From: Microbacterium sp. AK009
GTDB taxonomy: Bacteria > Actinomycetota > Actinomycetes > Actinomycetales > Microbacteriaceae
Direction: 5' to 3'
DNA: 64,000 nucleotides
Assembly: GCF_013410955.1 (NCBI RefSeq)
Contig: NZ_JACCCG010000004.1
Span: 310,001-374,000, forward strand
Under the pieces are notes generated by a model. The model saw only the letters and a program-made list of their open reading frames with translations, did no database searches and was not told where the DNA came from. Shown here in pieces: positions 37,758-48,673 of the stretch; the first letter of the stretch is position 1; every line of letters begins with the position of its first letter. Both the position numbers and the translations under genes were made by a program.

Positions 37758-39593
37758 TTACTCCTCCGAGCCGGCGTCCGTGACTTCCCAGTCCCACGCG
37801 TTCCAGAAGATGGTCGGCGCGAGGATCGACGGGTCGATGTTCGTGACGCGGTCGCTGAAGGCAGTGACCTCGGGGAACTGGTAGATCGTCACGCCGTAGA
37901 AGTCCTCCCACAGCAGACGGTCCATCTCGACCTGGAGCTCGATCTGGGTCTCCTCGTCGAAGGTGGTGTTCAGCTCGGCGATGATCTCGTCAACCCGCTC
38001 GTTCGAGTAGAAGTTGAGGTTGTTGATACCACCGGTGACGAAGGTCGGCAGCGAGTTGGTGACACCCAGGCTCGTCGACTGCCACCCGAACAGCGAGGCG
38101 TCGTAGGCGCCGGGGGTGCCGAGCAGGCCACCCCAGTCCTCGGAGCCACAGTCGGTGACGTTGAAGCCGGCCTCGTTGGCCGACTGCTGAATGAGCGCGA
38201 ACTCGTTGACACGGCGCGGGTTGTTCGAGGCGTACAGGATGCAGACCTCGGTGTTGGTGACGCCCGACTCCTGGAGGAGCTGGCGTGCGCCTTCGATGTC
38301 GACCTCGGCGTACTCGGCCGAGGTGTTGGTCGAGGCGGCCTCGTCGTAGCCCGCGGCACCGGGGACGAACAGCTGCGAGTCACGGAGGATCGCGTCGTCG
38401 CCGATGATCGGCTTGATGAGGGTGTCGACGATCTCCTGGCGCGGGATGGTCTTCATGAAGGCCTCACGCACCAGCGGGTTGGAGAAGATGTTCTCCGGGT
38501 TGCGGCCCTGGTCGAACTGCAGGTCGACGTGCTCGTACGTGCCACCGAGACCGGTGTTCACGGTGATGCCGTCGATGCCCTCGAGCGCGGTGGTGATGTC
38601 GGCGGTCGCCTGCGGCTGGATGATGTCCACCTCGCCGTTCTCGAGCGCCTGCACCGCCGCGAGCGGGTCGGGGATGAAGCGGACGGTGATCTCCTCGATG
38701 TTCGCGGTGTTGTCACCGGCGTACTCGGGGTTGGCCGTCAGGGTGATGTACTCGTCGGCGACGAAATCGCTGATCATGTACGGGCCGCTGGCGGTGACGA
38801 GCTCGGGGTCGTCGGGCATCGAGGTGAAGTTGAAGCCCGAGTTCCAGAACGAGGCCATCGGCGCGAGCGCGGCTGCGTCGTTGCCCTCGATCGCGTCGAG
38901 AACGGCCTGCTTGGCTTCCTCGTTGTCCTCGAGGCCGAGGGCGTTCTTCGCGACGACGTGCGCGGGAAGCGGCGAGGTGAAGACGAGCTCCCAGTCCACG
39001 AAGGGCTGGTCGAAGGTCATGGTGATGCTGCGACCGTCTTCGCCGACCTCGGGGGTTTCGCTGACGAGGCCCATACCCGACTCGGGCGTAGCGCCGGAGT
39101 CGAAGTACACGACGTCCGTGGGGAACGCGTCGGTGAACTCGCCGGTCTCCGGGTCGGTGAACTCGGCCGGGTCGAAGTCCGGAGTGTCGAGCGCCCGCGA
39201 CAGGGCGGCCCAGTTGAGCATGAGGTCGGCGGCGTCGATCGGGGTGCCGTCGGACCAGTTCACACCCTCGTTCACCGTGAACGTGACGGTCAGCGGGTCC
39301 TCACTGACGAGCTCGTAGGTGCCGAACGAGGTGTTCTCCACGAGCTCGGGCGTGTTGTTGTAGTAGTTGAAGCCGTCCAACACCAGGTAGTTGATGTTGT
39401 TGTTGGCCGTGGCGTTTCCGAACGACGTGTTGCCGTTCATGGAGTAGAACGCCTGGTTCCACGCCGCGGTGATGGACGATCCTTCGACCAGACCCGAGTC
39501 GTCGCCGGCGTCGCCGCCGCCGCCCGGGGCGCAGCCCGAGATCACGAGTGCGCCGACCGCGGTGAGTCCCACCGCGATCGAGAAGCGCTTCAT
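37758..39593 (-). CDS. Peptide ABC transporter substrate-binding lipoprotein (family 5)
   Basis: 611 residues. Lipoprotein signal with lipobox VISGC (Cys21) and a Gly-rich linker (APGGGGDAGDD), then a family 5 extracellular solute-binding fold (NEGVNWSDGTPIDAADL). It captures peptides for the downstream permeases. ATG 39593 and GTG 39599 are both possible: AGGAGG lies 10 or 4 bases upstream respectively. It is the first gene of the uptake cluster and has its own promoter. Confidence 0.92.
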   Translation of the reverse strand: MKRFSIAVGLTAVGALVISGCAPGGGGDAGDDSGLVEGSSITAAWNQAFYSMNGNTSFGNATANNNINYLVLDGFNYYNNTPELVENTSFGTYELVSEDPLTVTFTVNEGVNWSDGTPIDAADLMLNWAALSRALDTPDFDPAEFTDPETGEFTDAFPTDVVYFDSGATPESGMGLVSETPEVGEDGRSITMTFDQPFVDWELVFTSPLPAHVVAKNALGLEDNEEAKQAVLDAIEGNDAAALAPMASFWNSGFNFTSMPDDPELVTASGPYMISDFVADEYITLTANPEYAGDNTANIEEITVRFIPDPLAAVQALENGEVDIIQPQATADITTALEGIDGITVNTGLGGTYEHVDLQFDQGRNPENIFSNPLVREAFMKTIPRQEIVDTLIKPIIGDDAILRDSQLFVPGAAGYDEAASTNTSAEYAEVDIEGARQLLQESGVTNTEVCILYASNNPRRVNEFALIQQSANEAGFNVTDCGSEDWGGLLGTPGAYDASLFGWQSTSLGVTNSLPTFVTGGINNLNFYSNERVDEIIAELNTTFDEETQIELQVEMDRLLWEDFYGVTIYQFPEVTAFSDRVTNIDPSILAPTIFWNAWDWEVTDAGSEE

Positions 39594-39665
39594 TCTCACT
39601 GTTCCTCCTGTGCAGGGTTGTGCGCACGCGAAAAGGCCTGGACCTTACGCCGCGCGGATACCGAA

Positions 39666-39695
39666 ACACTAAGCACGCCCTCCGCGGATGGTCAA
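39666..39695 (-). promoter_or_regulatory. Promoter of the peptide-binding protein gene
   Basis: On the minus strand TTGACC (39690-39695), an 18-base spacer and TAGTGT (39666-39671), giving a leader of about 65 bases with a strong AGGAGG. Confidence 0.5.
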
Positions 39696-39759
39696 AAGGG
39701 TGGCCCAAAACGTTACAGAGCCTTAACTCAGTGCGACCACGATGTGACAATCTGACAAG

Positions 39760-40620
39760 ATGGCCGCCGTGATGCCCCCGGATGATGTGAGAAAGCCCAC
39801 GGCGATCCCCCGGGCTCGGACGTGGTGGGAGATCGGCATCGTGCTGGCCATCACGGTCGGTCAGAGCGCGATCTACAGTGTGCTGTCCTTCGTCCGCTCG
39901 ATCATCCGCGCCCTCGAGGAGGAGCGGCGGCTCTCCGATCAGCAGGCGCAGTTGAATCCGTCCCGCGACGCCGCGGCCATCTGGGATCTCGTCTACCAGC
40001 TCCTGGACATCCTCTTCTCTCTGGCCCTGGTCGCCCTGGTGATCTACCTGCTGTGGGAACCGGGCAAGAGCGCCTTCGCCAAGATCGGGCTCGACTTCCG
40101 TCGCTTCGGGGGCGATCTGGGTCGCGCCGTGCTGCTCGGCCTCGTCATCGGCGTCCCCGGCCTCGGCCTCTACGTCCTCGGCCGTGCGCTCGGGGTGACG
40201 GTGGCCGTGGTCGCCTCGCCGCTGAATGCCGCGTGGTACACGGTGCCTCTTCTTCTCCTCGCGGCCCTGCGGGCAGGACTCACCGAGGAGGTCATCTTCC
40301 TCGGCTACCTCTTCGACCGGCTGAGGCGCGTCGGCTGGTCGTGGTGGGCGATCATCCTCGCCACCGCGGGGCTTCGCGCGGCCTATCACGCGTATCAGGG
40401 CGTCGGTGCGATCATCGGCAACTTCGTCATGGGGCTCGTCTTCGGCTGGTGCTACCGCCGTTGGGGACGCGTGATGCCGCTGGTGATCACCCACACCCTC
40501 ATCGACATCGTGGCCTTCGTCGGCTACCCGCTCGCCGTCGCCTTCTTCCCCGGCGTCTTCGCCCCCGTCATCCCTTCCCCGACCCCCACCCCGACGCCCA
40601 CGCCGACCGCCTCCCCCTGA
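39760..40620 (+). CDS. CPBP-family intramembrane protease
   Basis: 286 residues with about eight hydrophobic segments. The Abi/CPBP motif is present: Glu176-Glu177 in TEEVIFLGYL, His210 in AAYHAY and His245 in ITHTLID. The Arg usually four residues after the Glu pair (EExxxR) is Leu181, and the final Asn is Asp249. The C-terminus is a short Pro-Thr repeat (PTPTPTPTPTASP) outside the last helix. Substrate unknown. Starts at 39769 or 39772 are also possible. Confidence 0.82.
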   Translation: MAAVMPPDDVRKPTAIPRARTWWEIGIVLAITVGQSAIYSVLSFVRSIIRALEEERRLSDQQAQLNPSRDAAAIWDLVYQLLDILFSLALVALVIYLLWEPGKSAFAKIGLDFRRFGGDLGRAVLLGLVIGVPGLGLYVLGRALGVTVAVVASPLNAAWYTVPLLLLAALRAGLTEEVIFLGYLFDRLRRVGWSWWAIILATAGLRAAYHAYQGVGAIIGNFVMGLVFGWCYRRWGRVMPLVITHTLIDIVAFVGYPLAVAFFPGVFAPVIPSPTPTPTPTPTASP

Positions 40621-40672
40621 TCCCGCGCCCGCGCCCCCGCCCCTGCGTCCTCCCTCACTCCCCCACTCTCCG

Positions 40673-40739
40673 GCGAGAGTGCATCTGGGCGCCGAGAATT
40701 CGGGGTCATCCCGCGTCCTCGGCGCCGAGATGGATTCTC
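40673..40739 (+). repeat. 67-bp palindromic element, copy 1
   Basis: Imperfect palindrome. Outer arms run from GAGAGTGCATCTGGGCGCCGAG to its near complement, with an inner CGGG/CCCG stem. It matches the reverse complement of copy 2 (41812-41878) at 54 of 67 positions, and the first 24 bases are identical. The two copies flank the gene at 40852-41844 in opposite orientation. Confidence 0.85.
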
Positions 40740-40851
40740 GGAGGCACGCGCGGGGCCGGCGAGGTTCCTGCACAGGCCGGTCCGACCGCGAGTCATCCAC
40801 AATCTGCCGAGACCCTCGCACCGGCGTCGGGCGCACCGCCAGGGTAAACGG

Positions 40852-41844
40852 ATGTTCACCTCCCCACCGACGCTCGGGGTCGCTCCGAGTCCGTTGCCGC
40901 TTCTGCGGGCGCGGAGCGTTCCGCATCCCGAACGTGAGGTCGCGCGCGGCGCTCTCATCCGCCTCCGCAGAGGCGTGTATGCGCCCGCGGAGCAGTGGCG
41001 TGATCTCGCACCCTGGGACCGCTACCTGGCTCGTGTGCACGCCGTGCGTCTCACGCATCCGGACGCGGTGTTCAGTCACGAGTCCGCCGCAGCCCTCCTC
41101 GGCGGACCGGTCTTCGGTGACCCCCAGGTCGTACACGTCCTGGTCGGCACCGCCGACACCTCGCGGTTCGGCGGCGGCGTCCGCACCCACCGATCCGGCA
41201 CGGACCGCGACGTCCTCGTCGCGCACGGATTCGCGATCACGAGCCTGGCCGACACGGCGGTTGACCTTGCCCGCTATCGTCACTCGGCGCTCGGGCTGGC
41301 GATGAGCGACTTCGCGCTCCGATCCGACGCCGGCCTGAGCCCGGATGAACTCCTCGGCCGCAATGCGGCGCGGATCAGCGGCCGGGGGCGCGGGGCGGCT
41401 CGTTGGGCCCTTTCGCGGGCGACGCCGGTCGCTGAGACCGTCCTCGAGTCGGTCAGTCGTGCCGTGATCGAGTGGCTCGGATTCCCGGAACCCGACCTGC
41501 AGGTCGTCTTCCGCTCTGGTGCGGGTGTGGAAGATCGTGCGGACTTCCACTGGCCGACCCTGGGTGTCGTCGGCGAAGCCGACGGCGACGTCAAGTACGA
41601 CGGTCGATATGGGAACCCCATCGAGATCTTCCGACGACAAGGTCATCGCGATCAGCGTCTTCTCGAAAGCATCGCGGCGACCGCGCACTGGGGATGGAGT
41701 GATGTCGCTGCCGTCGCGCCGCTTCGAGCGACTCTGCGCAGCGTCGGTCTTCGCCCGATCGCACCGGAGAACACGGCCGAACTCGTCGCCGTCCGTCGCA
41801 TCCTCTTTCGCGAGAATGCAACGGGGCGCCGAGAGCACGGGTGA
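40852..41844 (+). CDS. AbiEi-like/DUF559-type nuclease-fold protein
   Basis: 330 residues. Residues 15-60 look like the winged-helix start of AbiEi-type proteins (REVARGALIRLRRGVYAP). The C-terminal domain has Asp231 (DFHW), Glu242-x-Asp244 (GEADG) and Lys248, an order like PD-(D/E)XK and Vsr/DUF559 nucleases. It could be an orphan of an abortive-infection system or a DNA nicking enzyme. The last ten residues and the stop lie inside palindrome copy 2, so the end of the protein was shaped by that element. Confidence 0.75.
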   Translation: MFTSPPTLGVAPSPLPLLRARSVPHPEREVARGALIRLRRGVYAPAEQWRDLAPWDRYLARVHAVRLTHPDAVFSHESAAALLGGPVFGDPQVVHVLVGTADTSRFGGGVRTHRSGTDRDVLVAHGFAITSLADTAVDLARYRHSALGLAMSDFALRSDAGLSPDELLGRNAARISGRGRGAARWALSRATPVAETVLESVSRAVIEWLGFPEPDLQVVFRSGAGVEDRADFHWPTLGVVGEADGDVKYDGRYGNPIEIFRRQGHRDQRLLESIAATAHWGWSDVAAVAPLRATLRSVGLRPIAPENTAELVAVRRILFRENATGRREHG

Positions 41845-41878
41845 AACCCGCATCCTCGGCGCCCAGATGCACTCTCGC
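41812..41878 (-). repeat. 67-bp palindromic element, copy 2 (inverted)
   Basis: Inverted relative to copy 1. Outer arms with GGCGCC cores, inner stem CGGGT/ACCCG with a GAA loop. It supplies codons 321-330 and the TGA of the nuclease-like gene, and ends 36 bases before the end of gcvP. It could also end transcription of the two convergent genes. Confidence 0.85.
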
Positions 41879-41914
41879 TGACCAGGCGGCGCGCGCGACG
41901 CGCGGCCGGCGGGG

Positions 41915-44793
<2,879 letters not shown>

Positions 44794-44794
<1 letters not shown>

Positions 44795-45174
44795 CACTCG
44801 CCTCCCGTGAGGGCCTCGTAGGCGGCGCGGTCGAGAAGCCCCTCGACGGCCGCCGGGTCGACCCGGAGCTTCAGCAGCCAGCCGTCCTCGTACGGCGAGG
44901 AGTTCACCAGCGACGGGTCGTCGACGACGGCGTCGTTGACCGCGATGACATCTCCCGCCACAGGGGCGTACAGCTCTCCGACCGACTTCGTCGACTCGAT
45001 CTCACCGCAAACCTGCCCGGCGCTCACGCCGGAGTCGACCACGGGCAGCTCGACGAAGACGACGTCGCCGAGTTTGTCGGCGGCGTAGTCGGTGATGCCG
45101 ACGGTGGCGACATCGCCGTCGAGGGCGATCCACTCGTGCTCGGCGGTGTACTTCAGAGCGGTGGTGTCGGTCAT
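44794..45174 (-). CDS. gcvH: Glycine cleavage system H protein
   Basis: 126 residues. The lipoylated lysine is in [14 protein letters not shown]. It shuttles the aminomethyl group between GcvP and GcvT. Start overlaps the gcvT stop (ATGA) and the stop overlaps the gcvP start, so the three genes are translationally linked. Confidence 0.96.
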
Positions 45175-46325
45175 TTCTTCCTCCGGTAGAACGGCAGGGC
45201 GGTCACAGTGGCGGGGATGCGGGTGCCCCGCACGTCGATGGTCAGTTCGGTGCCGGGAGCGGATGCGGCGGGCGAGACGTACGCCATGGCGATGGGGTGC
45301 CCCAGGGTCGGGCTGAGAGCGCCGCTCGTGACCTCCCCGATCCGCGCGTCGCCGGAGAAGACGCCGTACCCGGCGCGGCCCGCGCGGCGACCCTCCGACA
45401 CGAGCCCGACGAGGACGGGTGCGTTCTCGTCGGGCAGCGCGACATTCGCTTTGCCGGGTGCGACCACGCGGCCGAGCCCGGCCTGGGCGGGGCGGATGCC
45501 GCGCCCGAGCTCGTGTCCGTACAGCGGCATCCCGGCCTCCAGGCGCAGCGTGTCACGGGCGGCGAGGCCTGCGGGTACGAGTCCACGCGGCGTCCCGGCT
45601 TCCAGGAGCGCGTCCCAGAGGGCACCCGCCGCCGTGACGGGCACCATCAGCTCGAAGCCGTCCTCACCGGTGTACCCCGTGCGGGCGACGAACAGCGGCG
45701 CGCCCTCGAACTCGCCCTGCCGCCACGCGTAGTAGCCCAGGTCGTCGAGGCCCTCGAGGGTCACCCCGAGCGTGACGCGGAGGATCTCCTCGGCGCGCGG
45801 CCCCTGCACCGCGATGAGCGCGGTCTGGTCGGTGACGTCCTCGATCCGCGGCACCGAACCCCCGACGACGTATCCGAAGGGGCCGCCTTCGACCGGGCGC
45901 ATCCGGGAGTCCTCGCTCGCGCGCCACGCGTCTGCGCGCTCTGCGAGAGTGTCGACCACCGCGTCGCGGTTCCCCGCGTTCGCCACGACGAGGAAGTACT
46001 GCTCGCCGGTGCGGTAGACGATGACGTCGTCGATGATGCCGCCGTCCTCGGCCAGCACGAGCGAGTACTTGGCCTTGCCGACCGCCATGGTGGAGACCCG
46101 GCCGGCGAGCGCGTCATCGAGGAAGCCCGCCGCGTCACCGCCCTGCACCCAGATCTCGGCCATGTGCGAGATGTCGAAGAGCCCCGCCGCGGTGCGCACG
46201 GCGTGGTGCTCGGCGAGGTCGGAGGTGTAGCGGACCGGCATCAGCCAGCCACCGAAGTCGGTGAACGAGGCGCCGAGGGCGGCGTGTCGGTCATGCAGCG
46301 GACTTCGCCGCGCTGTGTCGTCCAT
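45171..46325 (-). CDS. gcvT: Aminomethyltransferase (glycine cleavage T protein)
   Basis: 384 residues from ATG 46325; the frame is open to 46355 but that lies in the leader between riboswitch and gene. Folate-binding T-protein fold ([25 protein letters not shown]). It makes methylene-tetrahydrofolate and ammonia. A GGGAG ribosome site sits 5 bases upstream and may be masked by the leader. First gene of the riboswitch-controlled operon. Confidence 0.94.
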   Translation of the reverse strand: MDDTARRSPLHDRHAALGASFTDFGGWLMPVRYTSDLAEHHAVRTAAGLFDISHMAEIWVQGGDAAGFLDDALAGRVSTMAVGKAKYSLVLAEDGGIIDDVIVYRTGEQYFLVVANAGNRDAVVDTLAERADAWRASEDSRMRPVEGGPFGYVVGGSVPRIEDVTDQTALIAVQGPRAEEILRVTLGVTLEGLDDLGYYAWRQGEFEGAPLFVARTGYTGEDGFELMVPVTAAGALWDALLEAGTPRGLVPAGLAARDTLRLEAGMPLYGHELGRGIRPAQAGLGRVVAPGKANVALPDENAPVLVGLVSEGRRAGRAGYGVFSGDARIGEVTSGALSPTLGHPIAMAYVSPAASAPGTELTIDVRGTRIPATVTALPFYRRKK

Positions 46326-46329
46326 GGAG

Positions 46330-46370
46330 TTCTCCCGGTCGAATCGGGTCGGCACGGTGATCCGTGCCGA
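46330..46370 (-). promoter_or_regulatory. Expression platform between glycine riboswitch and gcvT
   Basis: Just after the second aptamer is a 9-base-pair hairpin, TCGGCACGG and CCGTGCCGA (46349-46370). A CCCG then lies 7 bases before CGGGAG, which holds the ribosome site, so CCCG/CGGG could mask it. No U-run follows the first hairpin, so control of translation is as likely as of transcription. Confidence 0.45.
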
Positions 46371-46572
46371 AGAACTCCCCCTCTGTCATGGACCTGAGAG
46401 TTTCGCGCCGGGGCGTGCCCGGGCTTTCACCGTCGGCGGATGACGCAGAAAGCGGCGGCATCCTTTTTCAGAGTCGGCCGGCAAGGACGGTACGCGGTAC
46501 CTGAGAGATTGGCGGGGAGGCTTGCTCCTTCGGTGCTCGTCGCCGCGGCGTCGAGGCTCTCCCGTCCGTGTC
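46371..46572 (-). ncRNA. Tandem glycine riboswitch
   Basis: Two aptamers on the minus strand. Aptamer 1 (about 46487-46572): GGGAGAG, then ACCGAAGGAGCAAGCC and CTCTCAGGTAC. Aptamer 2 (about 46371-46475): GACTCTG, GACGGTGAAAGCCCG, AACTCTCAGGTCC and CAGAGGGGGAG. These are the conserved segments of the cooperative glycine riboswitch, and the gene order (before gcvT) agrees. Glycine binding should turn on the cleavage operon. Confidence 0.93.
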
Positions 46573-46596
46573 ATGGGCCGGTATGCAGTTGTGTCC

Positions 46597-46621
46597 CGGC
46601 AAGGCCGGTGGGCCCAGCATA
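46597..46621 (-). promoter_or_regulatory. Candidate promoter of the gcv operon
   Basis: TATGCT on the minus strand (46616-46621) would start RNA near 46609, shortly before aptamer 1. A CCGGC/GCCGG hairpin (46597-46609) falls at the RNA start. No convincing -35 was seen. Confidence 0.35.
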
Positions 46622-46631
46622 GCGGCGGAAG

Positions 46632-46662
46632 GCGCGTTGACCCAGACCCCCGGGTCACGCGC
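46632..46662 (-). terminator. Hairpin after the MarP-like gene
   Basis: GCGCGT(T)GACCC pairs with GGGTCACGCGC, 11 base pairs with one bulged T, directly after the stop of the protease gene. No T-run. It would separate this gene from the gcv leader. Confidence 0.55.
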
Positions 46663-46663
46663 G

Positions 46664-47845
46664 TCAGCCCAGGCAGTTCCCGGTCGACACCCGGTCGTTG
46701 AGCCCCGGGGCACCGGCGGCGACGGGTTCGAGTTCGGCGTTGGTCATCGCGAATCCCCGCGTGTCGTCGCCGTCGGCCCGCGCGAAGACCACGCCGGCCA
46801 CTTCACCGTCACCGGTCAGGAGCGGCCCGCCCGAGTTGCCGGGACGCACCTCAGCGAAGAGCTGATAGATCTCTCGGGGGTTGGCGGTGTCGTCGTAAAT
46901 GTCGGGAACCGGCACCGTCCCGACTGAGAGGACCTCGGCGGCCTTCGCATCCCAGGGGCCTCCCAAGGGGTATCCCTGCACCTGTGCTGCGGTGCCCGCG
47001 GAGAGCGTGCCGCTGAGACCGAGCGGAGCCACACCCAATCCGTCCACGGCGATGACGGCCAGGTCGTCGATCGGATCGAAGTACACCACGCGCCCCTCGA
47101 CGGCGGTGCCGCCGTTCGACTGCACGACGGGGGTGTCGACGCCGGCCACCACGTGGGCGTTGGTGACCACGCGGTCGGGGGCGACGACGAATCCCGAGCC
47201 GGTCGAACTCGTGCCGCAGGCGAAGGCGGTGCCCGAGACCCGTAGGACGGATGCCGCGGCGAGCTCGAGTTCGGGGTCGCCTGCCTCGACCGGCGTCGCC
47301 GTGCCGGGCGCGACCTCCGGGGTGAGAAGGCCCCCCAGCCGCGGCAGGCCGTCGTCGGTGACGAAGCTCCGCCACTGCGCGAGGGTGTCGGCCACGGGCC
47401 GAGGGATCGCCCCGTTGATGAAGGTCATCACCCGCGACGAGGCAACCGCCGGTCCGAGAACCGGTGCCCCCGTGTTCGCGACGCTCTGTCCCACGAGTGA
47501 CAGCGCCAGCGCGGCGACGACGACGCTCACCGCGCCGCCGAGGAGCCGGTCGATGACCCGCAGCTTCACGCGATCGACGCCGCGCCGCACCATTCCGCCG
47601 AGGACCCCGCCGACCGTGCCGCCGACGACGAGGAGGAGGAAGGACGCCACGATCACCACGAGCGGCCGCCACTCCTGCCACGGCCACGCGTCGTTGATGA
47701 CGGGGGCCAGCCACCAGGCCGCGACTCCTCCGGCTGCCAGACCCAGCAGCGTCCCGAGGCTCGCGACGAGACCACGCTGAAGCCCGACGACGAGCGCCAC
47801 CACCAGCAGGGCGATGAGGAACAGATCGACGAGCAGCACGGCCAT
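46664..47845 (-). CDS. MarP-like membrane serine protease
   Basis: 393 residues. Four N-terminal membrane helices with a CvpA-like fold (1-125) precede a periplasmic trypsin-like domain. Catalytic triad: His in TNAHVV, Asp in DDLAVIAV and Ser in RPGNSGGPLL. Two cysteines (FACGTSS and the final GNCLG) could form the disulfide known in MarP. In M. tuberculosis MarP is needed for acid resistance. ATG 47845 has GAAGG next to it and TACGCT (47865-47870) about 19 bases upstream. Confidence 0.85.
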   Translation of the reverse strand: MAVLLVDLFLIALLVVALVVGLQRGLVASLGTLLGLAAGGVAAWWLAPVINDAWPWQEWRPLVVIVASFLLLVVGGTVGGVLGGMVRRGVDRVKLRVIDRLLGGAVSVVVAALALSLVGQSVANTGAPVLGPAVASSRVMTFINGAIPRPVADTLAQWRSFVTDDGLPRLGGLLTPEVAPGTATPVEAGDPELELAAASVLRVSGTAFACGTSSTGSGFVVAPDRVVTNAHVVAGVDTPVVQSNGGTAVEGRVVYFDPIDDLAVIAVDGLGVAPLGLSGTLSAGTAAQVQGYPLGGPWDAKAAEVLSVGTVPVPDIYDDTANPREIYQLFAEVRPGNSGGPLLTGDGEVAGVVFARADGDDTRGFAMTNAELEPVAAGAPGLNDRVSTGNCLG

Positions 47846-47918
47846 CCTTCGGCAGGGAGCCACCAGCGTACGGCGCGCGCCTGTGACATCACCGAGGCGG
47901 CGCCGTACGGCGTCGCAT

Positions 47919-47947
47919 TTGCCTTCAGGTCGAGATGACAATAAGAT
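47919..47947 (+). promoter_or_regulatory. Promoter of the nrtR-nad operon
   Basis: TTGCCT (47919-47924), a 17-base spacer and TAAGAT (47942-47947). RNA would start near 47954, 27 bases before the nrtR ATG. The first direct repeat overlaps the -10. Confidence 0.5.
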
Positions 47948-47985
47948 GGCAGCAGCACTTAGAGTCAGGATGACAAGAACATGGC
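47927..47985 (+). promoter_or_regulatory. Candidate NrtR operators (two 24-bp direct repeats)
   Basis: Copy 1 at 47927-47950 and copy 2 at 47962-47985 share GTC..GATGACAA.AA.ATGGC with 35-base spacing. Each holds a small inverted repeat (GTCGAGATGAC; GTCAGGATGAC). Copy 1 covers the -10 and copy 2 covers the nrtR start codon, as expected of an autorepressed operon. I cannot compare with a published NrtR motif from sequence alone. Confidence 0.5.
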
Positions 47986-48673
47986 TCCCGGAACCGATGA
48001 GACCCGCGTCGCGGTGTCGACCGTGATCTTCTCGCTGCGCGCGCGCCGGCCCGGGCTCGCGCCGTCGGTCGTCCTCCCGCTCGTGAAGCGCACCCGGGAT
48101 CCCTTTGAGGGCCTGTGGGCGCTGCCGGGCGGATGGCTGGATATCTCCGAGGGGCTGGATGCCGCGGCATCCCGCACTCTAGGCGAGACCACCGGACTCG
48201 CCCCGAGCTACCTCGAGCAGCTGTATGCGTTCGGCGCGGTGGACCGCTCGCCGACCCGTGTCGTGTCGATCGTGTACTGGGCGCTGCTGCGACCCGAGGA
48301 GGTCTCCGACGTCGAGAACGTCGAGTGGTTCGACGCCGCCGACCTCCCCCGCCTGGCGTTCGACCACAACGAGATCGTCGACTACGCGCTGTGGCGCCTG
48401 CGCAACAAGGTCGGCTACAGCCGCATCGCGCACGGCCTGCTCGCCGACGAGTTCACCCTGGCCGAGCTCCGCGAGGTGTACGAGGCGATCCTCGACCGCA
48501 AGCTCGACCCGGCGAACTTCCGGCGCCAGGTCGACACGTCCGCAACCCTCATTCCCACCGACCGGTTCCGCACCGGCAGTCACCGACCCGCCCGCCTGTA
48601 CCGCTACAACCGCGATGTGGAGCTCGCCGACCGCGGGCCCCTGTCGCGATCGCCCGAAACGAGTGTCCGATGA
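47981..48673 (+). CDS. nrtR: NrtR-type Nudix-related regulator of NAD synthesis
   Basis: 230 residues. N-terminal Nudix domain (ALPGGWLDISEGLDAAAS) and C-terminal winged helix (FTLAELREVYEAILDR). The Nudix box is degenerate: the Arg65-Glu-x-x-Glu-Glu core reads RTLGET, losing two of three acids, so it should bind ADP-ribose rather than hydrolyse it. First gene of the nad operon, overlapping nadA by ATGA. NrtR family regulators repress nadABC in several actinobacteria. Confidence 0.85.
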   Translation: MAPGTDETRVAVSTVIFSLRARRPGLAPSVVLPLVKRTRDPFEGLWALPGGWLDISEGLDAAASRTLGETTGLAPSYLEQLYAFGAVDRSPTRVVSIVYWALLRPEEVSDVENVEWFDAADLPRLAFDHNEIVDYALWRLRNKVGYSRIAHGLLADEFTLAELREVYEAILDRKLDPANFRRQVDTSATLIPTDRFRTGSHRPARLYRYNRDVELADRGPLSRSPETSVR

